Below are positions 35,277 to 44,150 of a stretch of 64,000 nt of DNA, piece by piece; position 1 is the first letter of the stretch, and every line of letters starts with the position of its first letter. Origin of the DNA: Stenotrophomonas sp. SAM-B (lineage in GTDB: Bacteria > Pseudomonadota > Gammaproteobacteria > Xanthomonadales > Xanthomonadaceae); contig NZ_JABBXB010000002.1 in assembly GCF_013387485.1 (NCBI RefSeq), forward strand, positions 248,001 to 312,000, given 5' to 3'. The notes beneath the pieces are model-generated. The model did not search any database and was not told the origin of the DNA. It worked only from the letters and a program-made list of their open reading frames with translations. The position numbers and the translations under genes were made by a program.

Positions 35277-35744
35277 ATGGTAAATCACATCCATTACCGC
35301 CGCGCCGTACCCGACGATGCCGCGGCCTGCATCGACCTGCGCGGTCGCACCCGCGAGAACGCGTTCTCCGCCGCCCAGCTCGTCGAGCTCGGCATCACGG
35401 AAGACAGCTGGGCGGCCGGTATCCGTGACGATGCACTGCCGGGGCATATCGCACTCGAAGGTGAGCGGATGGTCGGCTACTGCTTTGGCGATCGCGAAGG
35501 CGGCGAGATCTTGGTCCTGGCGTTGCTGCCGGCCTATGAAGGGCGGGGCATCGGTCGGCACTTGCTGGATCTGGCCATTGCCGATCTGGTCGAGGCGGGT
35601 CATTCGCGGCTGATCCTGGGGTGTGCAGCGGATCCGGCGGTTCGCTCGCACGGGTTCTATCGTTACCTCGGCTGGCGGCCGACCGGCGAGATCGATGCGC
35701 TGGGCGATGAGGTGCTCGAGCTGCACGTGGGCGCCACACCGTAG
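35277..35744 (+). CDS. GNAT family N-acetyltransferase
   Basis: A 155-residue acetyltransferase: motif D-like IHYRRAVPDDAAACIDL, motif A EILVLALLPAYEGRGIGRHLLDLAI (the acetyl-CoA pyrophosphate loop) and GFYRYLGWRPTGE. Transfers an acetyl group from acetyl-CoA to an unidentified amine. It is divergent from the AraC gene with a short intergenic region. Confidence 0.9.
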   Translation: MVNHIHYRRAVPDDAAACIDLRGRTRENAFSAAQLVELGITEDSWAAGIRDDALPGHIALEGERMVGYCFGDREGGEILVLALLPAYEGRGIGRHLLDLAIADLVEAGHSRLILGCAADPAVRSHGFYRYLGWRPTGEIDALGDEVLELHVGATP

Positions 35745-35870
35745 GATCGTGGTAGGGCGTGCCAGTGATTCCGTGTCGGGTTCATGCGCATGGGTGGGTC
35801 ATTGTGCAGCCGGTCACGACAGCGGTACCGGCACCGGGACATGCTGGATGCCTCTGCACGGAGCGATGCG

Positions 35871-36305
35871 ATGCCTGCGTGGTTGCTGACCCTGATGATG
35901 AGTGCCACCACGGTGGAGCCGCCCACTCGACAGGTTCACACCTGCCTGGTGGACGGCGCGCGCCACTACCAGTCCACCCCGTGCCAGGGTCCCACCGAAC
36001 GCATCCGCGAGATGCCGCCGCCTGCCGACACCTGGGCCAATGACATGCATATCGAGTCGCTGCGGCAGGAGCTCCAGGCCAGGCGGCGCGCGGACGCTGC
36101 ACCCACGCGTCAGAAGCGCGCGCAGCGCCCCCGCGGGGCACCGGCTTCCGGCGTCCGCGGTGCGCTGATCACGGTCCACACCGATCCTGTGAAGTGCGCC
36201 GCGGCGCGGCGACAGCGGGAGACGGCGTACCAGAAGGCCGGCCAACGGCCGAGCCTCGCGCTGAGCCGGCAGATGGATGACCGTGTTTACGATGCCTGCC
36301 GGTGA
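35871..36305 (+). CDS. Small exported DUF4124-like protein
   Basis: A 144-residue protein with a short hydrophobic start (MPAWLLTLMMSATTVEPP) and the segment VHTCLVDGARHYQSTPCQGPTE, like DUF4124 proteins, in which a strand pair is tied by two cysteines. The remainder is basic and arginine-rich (RQELQARRRADAAPTRQKRAQR). Function unknown. The start at 35871 follows GGAG; in-frame ATGs exist upstream at 35841 and 35784. Confidence 0.6.
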   Translation: MPAWLLTLMMSATTVEPPTRQVHTCLVDGARHYQSTPCQGPTERIREMPPPADTWANDMHIESLRQELQARRRADAAPTRQKRAQRPRGAPASGVRGALITVHTDPVKCAAARRQRETAYQKAGQRPSLALSRQMDDRVYDACR

Positions 36306-36377
36306 CCGCCCGGCATCCGCTGGGACGGCGCACGAAAGGCGAACCGTGCCCGCCATGATGGCCGCCGCAGAGCACCC

Positions 36378-37757
36378 TCAGGGCTGCGTCATCAGGTACC
36401 GCGCGACGGCATCGAAAGCGGGCAGGGTGGTCGGGTCATTCGCGCTGTTGCCGGCGACCGGGTGCGAGCCGAACCGCGCGATCACCACCCGTGCGGTGGG
36501 ATCGATGTAGAGGGCCTGGCCATGCACGCCGCGCGCCATGTAGGCGCCGTGGTCGTTGTGCGAGATCCACCACATGCCGCGATAGCTCCAGCCCGGCAGC
36601 TGTGCATACCCGGCCTTGGCGAAGGCCTGCGTGTTGCCGCCCGCGCGGATGCGGGCGATCGCGGCGGCGGGTACGACGGACTGGCCACCCACCTTGCCGT
36701 CATCGAGCAGCAGCTGGCCGACCCGGGCGAGATCGCGCAGGCCGGCATTGAAGCCACCGCCTGCGAACGGCGTGCCGGTGGAGTCCACGGTGTAATACGC
36801 ATCCTGCTCGGCGCCGAGACGTTGCCAGATCCGCGACTGCAGCAGCTGCGCGACCGACTTGCCGGTACGGCGGGCGATGATCCAGCCCAGGGCATCGGTG
36901 TTGATCGTCTTGTAGCCGAACGCTTCGCCGTGGCGGCCCTGCTTCTGCACGGTCTGCAGGTAATCGTAGTAGCTGCGCGGCCCGGTGTAGCCGGCGGGCG
37001 GGGGCAGGGTGCTGCCGGCGGCGGAGTACTGCCAGACCTCGGCATCGGGGTCGGCGTAGTCTTCGCTGTAGCGCAGCGCCGTGGTCATCTCCAGCACCTG
37101 CTTGACCGTGGCGTCGCCGAAGGCGCTGTCCTTGAGCTCGGGAATGATCGCGCCGACGCGCTCGGTTTCATCGATCACGCCCTCGGCCACCAGCATTTCG
37201 CCGAGCAGCCCGGTGATCGATTTGGTGACGGACATCGCGCCATGCTGGCCATGTTCGTCCAGGCAGCCGCTGTAGCGTTCGTAGACCACCACGCCGTCAT
37301 GCAGCACGACGATGCCGTCGGTGTAATTGGCCGGCAGTGACTGGGCCCAGGTCATGCGGGTGCTGCTGCCGAGCGGCGTGAACGACAGCGCGTCGATCGC
37401 GTCATCCAGCCGACGCGGCAGCGCACGGGCCGCGCCGGCACCGCGGCTGACGCCGACGGTGGGCATCAACTGGCGGAAATGGCAGGCCGTCCAGCGCAGC
37501 TTGGGGAAGCTGAAATAGTCGTCGTCGGTGTAGCGGATGCGCTTGTCTTCCGGCGGCGGCGCGCCCTGCATCCAGCCCAGCAGCTTCGGATCGGACGCCT
37601 CCGCCGACAGCGGTGGTGCGGTCGGCGGCGCCGGGGCAGCGGCGGCGGCGCCCGGCAGGGCAAGCACGGCCACCAGTGCCGCGGCAAGGCGCGTGCGCGA
37701 TGCCGCAAAGGCTGCGCGCACGCCGGACACGGTGATGCGGGGACGTGGAACGGGCAT
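36378..37757 (-). CDS. Secreted serine hydrolase, beta-lactamase/NylB-like
   Basis: A 459-residue exported hydrolase with signal peptide RLAAALVAVLALPGAAAA. The class C beta-lactamase-like fold shows the catalytic SVTK motif (Ser176, Lys179) after GIVVLHDGVVVYERYSGCLDEHGQHGAM, then LEMTTALRYSEDYADPDAEVWQYSA and TDALGWIIARRTGKSV. The closest relatives are 6-aminohexanoate-dimer hydrolase and EstB-type esterases rather than true beta-lactamases. An AAGGAG site precedes the ATG at 37757. A likely periplasmic esterase or amidase of unknown substrate. Confidence 0.85.
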   Translation of the reverse strand: MPVPRPRITVSGVRAAFAASRTRLAAALVAVLALPGAAAAAPAPPTAPPLSAEASDPKLLGWMQGAPPPEDKRIRYTDDDYFSFPKLRWTACHFRQLMPTVGVSRGAGAARALPRRLDDAIDALSFTPLGSSTRMTWAQSLPANYTDGIVVLHDGVVVYERYSGCLDEHGQHGAMSVTKSITGLLGEMLVAEGVIDETERVGAIIPELKDSAFGDATVKQVLEMTTALRYSEDYADPDAEVWQYSAAGSTLPPPAGYTGPRSYYDYLQTVQKQGRHGEAFGYKTINTDALGWIIARRTGKSVAQLLQSRIWQRLGAEQDAYYTVDSTGTPFAGGGFNAGLRDLARVGQLLLDDGKVGGQSVVPAAAIARIRAGGNTQAFAKAGYAQLPGWSYRGMWWISHNDHGAYMARGVHGQALYIDPTARVVIARFGSHPVAGNSANDPTTLPAFDAVARYLMTQP

Positions 37758-37820
37758 GGTGCACTCCTTGCTGATGCGCAGTACGTCTGCGCCACCAAGG
37801 GTACTGCACCGCAAACGAAG

Positions 37821-37839
37821 ACGGCGCCATCGGCGCCGT
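37821..37839 (-). terminator. Terminator after DUF2968 gene
   Basis: ACGGCGCC-ATC-GGCGCCGT is a perfect 8-bp stem with a 3-base loop. On the minus strand it is followed by CTTCGTTTGC. It lies downstream of the minus-strand DUF2968 gene, probably ending its transcript. A second perfect hairpin, GCCCTGCC-GG-GGCAGGGC, is at 37849-37866. Confidence 0.65.
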
Positions 37840-37877
37840 CCGTGACGTGCCCTGCCGGGGCAGGGCGCGCGATGCCG

Positions 37878-38597
37878 TTACGGGCTGCCGGGGTTGCCCT
37901 GCGGCACCGGATCCGGCGTGGCCGACTCGGCCGAGGGCAGGGACAGCGCCGGATCCAGCTGCTGCGCCTGCAGCGTCTGGATGCGCTGGTTGAGCGCGTC
38001 CAGTTCGCTGTGGGTGCTGCGCAGGTCGGTGCTCAGGCTGACGGCCTGCTGCTTGGCCTGTTCCAGCGAGGCGCTGACCTGCAACGACTGCTGGCGCTGC
38101 AGCTCGGCTTCCTGCTGCAGGCTGCGCAGCCGCTCTGCGTTGTAGGCGACCAGGTTTTCGGTGTAACGCTTGCCGGCCTGCAGGCGGGTGGTGTCGATAT
38201 ACACCTGGGCCAGCTGTTCGGTCTGTTCGACGAACGTGCGGTAGACCTTCTCGGCGTTGTCGACCGAATCGGTCTTGATCACGCGCCAGAAGTCTTTCTC
38301 GTGGAACAGCGCCACGTAATAGTTCAGCGTGCTGGTATTGAACAGCAGGCTGGCGCCGTAGGCACCGTTGTAGGTCGTGCGCAGCTCGGTCAGCTGTTTG
38401 GAGTCGACCAGCTGGCGCAGTTCGTCCACGGTATTGCGGACCACCGGCGCCGGGCGCGGTGTGGCCTCCGCGGCCGGCTCGGCACGCGGTGCGCGCGCGG
38501 CCAGGGCCTGCGGTACGACGGACAACGTCAGCAGCAACACGATTCCACCGGTCAACGCGTGCGTGACGATGGAACCTACCCCTTTTCTCTCTCGCAT
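37878..38597 (-). CDS. DUF2968 family exported coiled-coil protein
   Basis: A 239-residue exported protein: signal region IVTHALTGGIVLLLTLSVVPQALA, the DUF2968 core VDELRQLVDSKQLTELRTTY, NGAYGASLLFNTSTLNYYVA and KDFWRVIKTDSVDNAEKVYR, then a long coiled coil rich in Q/E/L (RSLQQEAELQRQQSLQVSAS). Function unknown. It follows tadG 92 bp downstream on the same strand and may be an add-on to the pilus locus or independent. Confidence 0.75.
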   Translation of the reverse strand: MRERKGVGSIVTHALTGGIVLLLTLSVVPQALAARAPRAEPAAEATPRPAPVVRNTVDELRQLVDSKQLTELRTTYNGAYGASLLFNTSTLNYYVALFHEKDFWRVIKTDSVDNAEKVYRTFVEQTEQLAQVYIDTTRLQAGKRYTENLVAYNAERLRSLQQEAELQRQQSLQVSASLEQAKQQAVSLSTDLRSTHSELDALNQRIQTLQAQQLDPALSLPSAESATPDPVPQGNPGSP

Positions 38598-38689
38598 ATT
38601 CTGGCCATCCACGAATGGATTATCGGTGAAGTTGAGTCCCCGCCGGAGTCTAGCACGCACAATCGCGTGGTCCGCACTTCACCTCGGCG

Positions 38690-40861
38690 TCAATAAACCA
38701 ACTGTGCCGGGGTGCACTGGATGGACTGCATGTGTACGTCGGTCCGGCCCAGCTCCAGCCCGAGTATCTGCGCCAGCGTCTGCGAGAGCAGGATGCCGAC
38801 GCCATTGAGCAGCGGCTTCAGGGTTTCCAGGACGGGGGTCAGGGCCAGGCACAGCAGGCCGCTGCAGCGGACCTGGTCGCTGCCCGGATCGGTGACGCCG
38901 GTGCCGCCGCCCAGGTCCTGCAGGCCGCCGGGCCGGGTCTGCAGATAGGAGGCGAGATTGGATTTGACGCAGTTGTTGTAGTTGAGCAGGGTGCCGACCA
39001 GGCTGTTGCAGCGGTTGACGACCAGTCCGCCGAGCAGCGAGCCGAGCAGGCCGCTGAGTGCGCCCATCCCTTCGCCGGTGACGGTGGCGTTGTACCCGTC
39101 CCAGACGGAGCCGGTTTCAAAACAGGTATCGAGGTTCAATATTCCACATGCGCGCGGCACGCCATTGGGCACATCCCAATCACCGAGCGCACCGATGCCA
39201 AGCGCCGGGTTGCCATGGCGCAGCAGCTCGATGGTTTTCTTGGCATCGTAGAATCCATTGCCCGGATTGGCGGCCTTGAGATACTGGTCCGCCAACCGGT
39301 TGGCGGTGGCGGCATCGGTGCTGCCCTGCTTGCCCGGCGTGACCACGTTCCCCAGCACGCGCAGCAGTTCGCTCACCAGGCCGGAAACGGCCGAGCCGAC
39401 CTGGGCCTGGTTGAAGCGGGTGGAGGCGGTTTCCCCGGCAGCCAGCGTGACGCGTTCATCGTGTGCGAGGGCATTGAGGGAGATCTTGTCGGTGACCAGC
39501 GGCGCGCCCAGCAGGGTCAGCAGCTGCTCGTTCTGCAGCCCGGTGTCGCAGACGTTGCGCTGGGAGAACTGATTGGCCGCATCGACGCGGCCGACACAGG
39601 CGCGCAGCAGCGAGGACTGCACCCGCACCGTGGCGGTGGGCGGGGTTGCGCCGCAATTGAGCGCCTCCAGCGTCCCCATCGCGTTGGTCACGTCGGCGTA
39701 GATCGGCAGGTTGAGGCGGATGCCCAGTCCGCTCAGCACCGGGCCGAGCACGGCCAGGCCGGCGGTATCGATATCGATCTTCAGCCGGACCTGCGCGTTG
39801 TAGGCGCGTGTGCCGACGCCGCCGATGGCGATGGAGGGCGGCTCGATGATCGCCGCGCGGGTCTGCACCAGGCCCAGGATGTTGAGGTTGTTCACCGCGA
39901 CGCCATTGCCGCCGCTGGCGATACTGATGCTGGTGGTGATCAGGTCCAGCGCGTTGACGTCGGCCTGCAGCGCTGGCGATGCAGGGCCTTCGGGCGCCAC
40001 GATCCGCGCGAACAGGCCGCCCGTGGCATCGGTGCTGCCGAGTTGCACGTTGAGCTGGTTGAGATCGATCCTTGCCGCGAGCGCGTTGCGTAGTGCGGTC
40101 AGGTCCACGTTGGCGACACCGCTGCTGGTCAGCACCGTGGCCGTGGCGTCCAGCAGTTGCCCGAGCGATACGCGGTTCGCGGCGAGAAGCGCGTTGAATT
40201 CGGCGATGCCGATGTTGGCATCGACCGGAATGCCCAGTGCCTGCAGCAGGCCGCCCGGGGTGACCCTGGCCTGCGCCAACCCGTCATAGCCGAGCAGGGT
40301 GGTCTGGTCCAGATTGACGCCGACCAGACTGAGTACGTTGCCCAGCGGCGTCGTGCCATTGACCCGCAGCAGCTGCGAGCCCACCGAGAACACGGCGATC
40401 GGTGGCGCGCGGGTCGCCACCGCCTGCGCGCGGACCGTGGGCAGGCGCGTGTTCTGGCCGAAGAACGGCACGACCGGGCGGGTCGCCACGATCTTGACGG
40501 CATTGAGCGGGTTTGCCGCGTCCAGCGTCATGCTGAAGTGGTCGCCGGTGCCGCGCGTCGGGTTCCAGTTGCCGCACTGGATCGCCAGGGTGCCGGAAAA
40601 TCCATTGTCCTGTTCCGCATTGCTGCGGGCGGCGCTGTTGTCGCCGCGGTCGGCGCTGCACAGGTCCAGCCGCTGCGCGCCGGCCATCGAGGCCAGGTCG
40701 ACCACCTTCTGCGCATCGCGCTTGGCCCAGTACAGATAGCCCACTTCGACCAGGCCGAGCATGCCGACCAGGCCGAGCAGGACCAGCATCATGGTGACCG
40801 ACATCCCGCCGCGCAGCCGCCGGCGGGACGGCGGGGATACGCGGGCGCTGGACTGGTGCAT
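38690..40861 (-). CDS. tadG: TadG-like pilus assembly protein
   Basis: A 723-residue protein with a short cytosolic N-terminus, one transmembrane helix (MSVTMMLVLLGLVGMLGLVEVGYLYWA) and a typical start of the exported domain, KRDAQKVVDLASMAGAQRLD, as in TadG/TadE-like pseudopilin-related proteins. The long periplasmic part is alanine/leucine-rich with many cysteines and no recognisable vWA domain. TadG is thought to anchor or shape the Flp pilus. GGAGG lies upstream of the ATG. It is the last core gene of the Tad run. Confidence 0.85.
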   Translation of the reverse strand: MHQSSARVSPPSRRRLRGGMSVTMMLVLLGLVGMLGLVEVGYLYWAKRDAQKVVDLASMAGAQRLDLCSADRGDNSAARSNAEQDNGFSGTLAIQCGNWNPTRGTGDHFSMTLDAANPLNAVKIVATRPVVPFFGQNTRLPTVRAQAVATRAPPIAVFSVGSQLLRVNGTTPLGNVLSLVGVNLDQTTLLGYDGLAQARVTPGGLLQALGIPVDANIGIAEFNALLAANRVSLGQLLDATATVLTSSGVANVDLTALRNALAARIDLNQLNVQLGSTDATGGLFARIVAPEGPASPALQADVNALDLITTSISIASGGNGVAVNNLNILGLVQTRAAIIEPPSIAIGGVGTRAYNAQVRLKIDIDTAGLAVLGPVLSGLGIRLNLPIYADVTNAMGTLEALNCGATPPTATVRVQSSLLRACVGRVDAANQFSQRNVCDTGLQNEQLLTLLGAPLVTDKISLNALAHDERVTLAAGETASTRFNQAQVGSAVSGLVSELLRVLGNVVTPGKQGSTDAATANRLADQYLKAANPGNGFYDAKKTIELLRHGNPALGIGALGDWDVPNGVPRACGILNLDTCFETGSVWDGYNATVTGEGMGALSGLLGSLLGGLVVNRCNSLVGTLLNYNNCVKSNLASYLQTRPGGLQDLGGGTGVTDPGSDQVRCSGLLCLALTPVLETLKPLLNGVGILLSQTLAQILGLELGRTDVHMQSIQCTPAQLVY

Positions 40862-40874
40862 GGCCTTGCCCTCC

Positions 40875-41327
40875 TTAGTTGGTGTCGCTGACGTCCTTCT
40901 TGACGCTGGTCTTGAGGAACTCGGGAATCTCGTGCTCGAAGCTCTTGAGGTAACGCGCGTAGCTGGCGGTCGCCTGGTCACCGAGGATCGGCAGGCGCGG
41001 CCCGGCATGGGTGCCCGCGGCCTGCATGCGCAGCAGGTCGCGGGTGGTCTGGCCGATCTCGGTGCGCGGCGGCGGTACAGGGGGAACGTAACGCTCGGCC
41101 GGCACGCCCGCGGCATGGCCAGGTGCGCGCGCCACGTCAGCGGAATCGGGCTGGAGGGGCGCCGCGGCAGGCAGCGCAGTGACGGTGACGGGCGGGACAT
41201 CCTGCCCGCCCAGCATCTGTCCGGTCAGCGGTGCCTGCTGCGCCAGCACGGGCGGATTCCACGCCAGCAGCATCATCAGCAGGCCGACGGGCAGGAGGCA
41301 AACAGGCAGGCGACGCAGCTGGCTCAT
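40875..41327 (-). CDS. DUF3613 protein in the Tad locus
   Basis: A 150-residue exported protein with signal segment VCLLPVGLLMMLLAWNPPVLA and the DUF3613 core TEIGQTTRDLLRMQAAGTHA followed by RLPILGDQATASYARYLKSF. Its start overlaps the tadD stop by ATGA. DUF3613 genes recur in Tad loci of Xanthomonadaceae and Burkholderia, which suggests a pilus role, but the function is unknown. Confidence 0.75.
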   Translation of the reverse strand: MSQLRRLPVCLLPVGLLMMLLAWNPPVLAQQAPLTGQMLGGQDVPPVTVTALPAAAPLQPDSADVARAPGHAAGVPAERYVPPVPPPRTEIGQTTRDLLRMQAAGTHAGPRLPILGDQATASYARYLKSFEHEIPEFLKTSVKKDVSDTN

Positions 41328-42217
41328 GGGGTGTTCTCGCTGGCGGGAGAGGCGGTGCTGAAGCGCTCGAGCATCGATGGCGCCAGACGCGCATCGCTGC
41401 TGGTACGGCGATCGATATCGGCGGCCACCCGGCGGGCTGCCGATGGGGTGGCGGGACGGGCGGTGGGTGCGGGCGCCGGGGCCGCTGCGGCGACGCTGGC
41501 CGGGGCGCGCTGCACCGACGGCGCGGGCGTGGCCTGTTGGCGCAGCTGTTCCGCCAGCCGGCGCACTTCGGCTTGGGCGCTGTCGGTCAAGCGCGCGTTG
41601 CGCATGATCGTCTCGGCCATCTCGTTCTGGCCACGCAGCAGGGCCCACACCGCCAGATTGGCGTTGGCCTTGGCGCTGCCGGGGGACAGCTCGGCGGCCT
41701 TGGCCAGCGGTTCCTGCGCCCGGGCCCAGTCGCCGGCGCGCAGCCGGGCGAAGCCAAGATCGCCCAGGTAGCCCGTATTCAACGGTTGCAGCTGCACGGC
41801 CTTCGCCAGTGCCTGTTCCGCGCGCACCGCGTCGCCGTCGCGGGCCGCGACCAGACCCAGTCCGTGCCATGCCGCCGCGGCCTGCGGTCCGCTGGTGAGG
41901 CTGGCGTACATCGTCAGCGCGGCCTCGCGTTGTCCGGTTTCGCGCAGCGCATCGGCATTCAACAGCCGCAGCTGGGGACTGTCGCCATAACGCTGCCGGT
42001 AGGCATCCACGTGCGCCAGCGACGCGTAGTACGCGCCCTGCTGCTGCATCTTGGCGATCAGCTCCGCGTAGAGCTGCTTGTCGTCCTGCGGCGCCACCTC
42101 GGGCGAGGCCAACGCCATCGGGTCCTGGCGGTAGCCGTTGCGCATGTTCGAACAGGCGGCGCAGAGTGCTGTCGCGGCGAGCAGCAGGCAGAGGCGGGAT
42201 AGCACGGCGTGGCGCAT
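41324..42217 (-). CDS. tadD: TadD-like tetratricopeptide lipoprotein
   Basis: A 297-residue lipoprotein. LLAATALCAAC gives a lipobox with the lipidated Cys near residue 22. Three to four TPR units follow (LRLLNADALRETGQREAALTMYASL, AAAWHGLGLVAARDGDAVRAEQALAKAVQL, TGYLGDLGFARLRAGDWARAQEPLAKAAEL, AKANANLAVWALLRGQNEMAETIMRNARL), then a proline/alanine linker. TadD is an assembly chaperone of the Tad secretin. ATG 42217 is preferred over an in-frame TTG at 42226. Confidence 0.85.
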   Translation of the reverse strand: MRHAVLSRLCLLLAATALCAACSNMRNGYRQDPMALASPEVAPQDDKQLYAELIAKMQQQGAYYASLAHVDAYRQRYGDSPQLRLLNADALRETGQREAALTMYASLTSGPQAAAAWHGLGLVAARDGDAVRAEQALAKAVQLQPLNTGYLGDLGFARLRAGDWARAQEPLAKAAELSPGSAKANANLAVWALLRGQNEMAETIMRNARLTDSAQAEVRRLAEQLRQQATPAPSVQRAPASVAAAAPAPAPTARPATPSAARRVAADIDRRTSSDARLAPSMLERFSTASPASENTP

Positions 42218-42222
42218 GGCGT

Positions 42223-43173
42223 TCAATCCAGTTTGGTCAGGGCGGAGGCGAGGGCGATGATGGCCGGACCGGCCAGCACCAGCATCAACGCCGGCAACAA
42301 CGTCAACATCATCACGACGGTCATCTTCACCGAGAGCTTGCCGACCTTCTCCTTGAGGGTGGAACGGCGCTGTTCGCGCAGCCGGATGCTGAACTGGCGC
42401 AACGGCTCCTGCACGGCGCCGCCATGGGCATGCACCTGCAGGATCAGCTGCACCAGGCTGCGCAGATCCTCGTCATCGAACGATTCGCTCAGCCGGCGCA
42501 GCGACTGCTCGCGGCTGCGCCCATGCATGTAGGCGATGTTGGCCTGGTGGATCTCGCGGCCCAGCACCGGGATGGCGTTGCGCAGCTTGTCGCCCAGCGT
42601 CTGCAGGCTCTGGTCCATGCTGAAACCCACCCCCTGCAGCAGCCGCAGCAGATCGATCAGCAGGGGCAGCTCGGCGGAGACCTGCTTGCGCAGGCGCATC
42701 GCCCAGGCACGCAAGGCGAACTTGGGCAGCAGGATGCCGAACGCCAGCGCGCCGAAGATCGCCATCGCGCGGCTGAACCCGGTGCTGTGGTTGAAGGCCA
42801 GCACCAGGACCAGTGTGGCGACCGCGATCAACAGGCGCAGGCCGAGGAAGATCGCGGTGCCGGCCTGGGTGTTCCAACCCGCCTGATCGAGCAGCAGCCG
42901 ATCTTCCGGCGCGAGCAGGGCGGCTTCGATGCGCCCGCCATTGAAGCGCTGGCCGAACCCCGCGATTCCGGTGAGCCAGCGCTGGCGCAGGCTGACCGGG
43001 GGTTGCGCGGGCGGGGACGGTGAGCCCGGCACGTCGCGCGGACGCAGGGCGGCCTGCAGCGTCTCCTGGTTGCGCTGTTCGCGGCCACTCAGGACCCAGC
43101 CGCGCACCCCGAGCAGGGCCACGCCCGCGGCGAGCACCAACAGCGTGGCGATCCACCAGCCGCTACTGGTCAT
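42223..43173 (-). CDS. tadC: TadC-like inner-membrane platform protein
   Basis: A 316-residue type II secretion system F-family protein: N-terminal membrane anchor WWIATLLVLAAGVALLGVRGWV, the cytosolic GspF-like helical domain (SAELPLLIDLLRLLQGVGFSMDQSLQTLGDKL; SEFDD-like SESFDDEDLRSLVQLI), and hydrophobic helices at the end (VVMMLTLLPALMLVLAGPAII). It forms the inner-membrane platform with TadB around the TadA ATPase. It is 36 bp after tadB. Confidence 0.9.
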   Translation of the reverse strand: MTSSGWWIATLLVLAAGVALLGVRGWVLSGREQRNQETLQAALRPRDVPGSPSPPAQPPVSLRQRWLTGIAGFGQRFNGGRIEAALLAPEDRLLLDQAGWNTQAGTAIFLGLRLLIAVATLVLVLAFNHSTGFSRAMAIFGALAFGILLPKFALRAWAMRLRKQVSAELPLLIDLLRLLQGVGFSMDQSLQTLGDKLRNAIPVLGREIHQANIAYMHGRSREQSLRRLSESFDDEDLRSLVQLILQVHAHGGAVQEPLRQFSIRLREQRRSTLKEKVGKLSVKMTVVMMLTLLPALMLVLAGPAIIALASALTKLD

Positions 43174-43209
43174 GGTGACCTCCGGTGGCCGGGAAGGGCA
43201 GGCGGGCGC

Positions 43210-44148
43210 TCATAGGGATTTGGCCAGGCGGTACAGCAGGAAGCCGCCGATCAGTTCCAGCCCCAGCGCCCACAGCAGCAGCTTGTGGCCGAGTGGCTCG
43301 TGGTTGATCGGCTGGAAGAAGTCGGGGCTGGTGATCGCCATCAGGACGGCGCTGATCGGCGGCAGCAGGCCGAGCACCCAGGCCGACATGCGGGTCTCGG
43401 AAGTGGTGGCCATCAGCTCCTGCTGGGCCTGGTCCAGATCGCGCATGAAATCGGCCATGCGCTGCAGGATCTGGTCGGCACGGCCGCCGATGCGCACGCT
43501 GACGCCGAGCACGACCGACAGCACGTTCAGGGCCTCGAGCCGATAGGGCTGGGCCGCCTGTGCCAGGGCACGGTCCAGGTCCAGTCCGCTGCGGGTGTAG
43601 GACAGGGTGGCATCGAGCAGGCCACGCAGCGGCATCGGCATCTGCGCGGCCGAGGTCTGGAACGCCATCTGCAGGCTGTTGCCGAGCCCAGCCAGGCGCA
43701 CCAGGTTGTCGAGGAAGTCCGGCAGCTGGCGCAGCAGTTTGGCCTGCAGCCGGTTGATCCGGCGCGATACCCAGAACCAGGCCGCCAAGGCACTGAGCAC
43801 CAGCACGACCGGGGCGGCCCACGCGGTGCCGAGCCGCGCACTGGCGATCCACGCCAGCAACGCAGCGGCGGCGGCGATCAGCAACGGCACCCGCCAGCCG
43901 GTCGGCAGGGCGGCGCGTTGCATCAGCGCATCCCAGGGCAGGCCGGTGGGCGCGGTGGTCACCGGCATCGGCGCGGGGCTGTCGCTGATGCCGGCCAGGC
44001 GCGGTGACGTGTCCGGCCGTGCCAGCCGCTGCTCGGCATGCTGCAGCGACAGCCGGCGCTGCTCGCGCGCAGCCGCGCCGCCCCACAGCTCCACGGCCAG
44101 GGCCACCAGCACCAGCGCCGCACTGCACAGGAGCAGGACGAAGGCCAT
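43210..44148 (-). CDS. tadB: TadB-like inner-membrane platform protein
   Basis: A 312-residue GspF-family membrane protein with N-terminal helix AFVLLLCSAALVLVALAVELWG, a central pair of helices (LLIAAAAALLAWIAS, PVVLVLSALAAWFWV), the cytosolic domain QLPDFLDNLVRLAGLGNSLQMAF and C-terminal membrane segments. Works with TadC as the platform of Flp pilus assembly. It begins two bases after the tadA stop. Confidence 0.9.
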   Translation of the reverse strand: MAFVLLLCSAALVLVALAVELWGGAAAREQRRLSLQHAEQRLARPDTSPRLAGISDSPAPMPVTTAPTGLPWDALMQRAALPTGWRVPLLIAAAAALLAWIASARLGTAWAAPVVLVLSALAAWFWVSRRINRLQAKLLRQLPDFLDNLVRLAGLGNSLQMAFQTSAAQMPMPLRGLLDATLSYTRSGLDLDRALAQAAQPYRLEALNVLSVVLGVSVRIGGRADQILQRMADFMRDLDQAQQELMATTSETRMSAWVLGLLPPISAVLMAITSPDFFQPINHEPLGHKLLLWALGLELIGGFLLYRLAKSL

Positions 44149-44150
44149 GC

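Noticed and set aside
36378-37757. True beta-lactamase (antibiotic resistance) call for the secreted serine hydrolase
   Set aside because: The SVTK motif is shared with esterases and amide hydrolases, and the rest of the sequence resembles NylB/EstB-type enzymes, so resistance is not supported.
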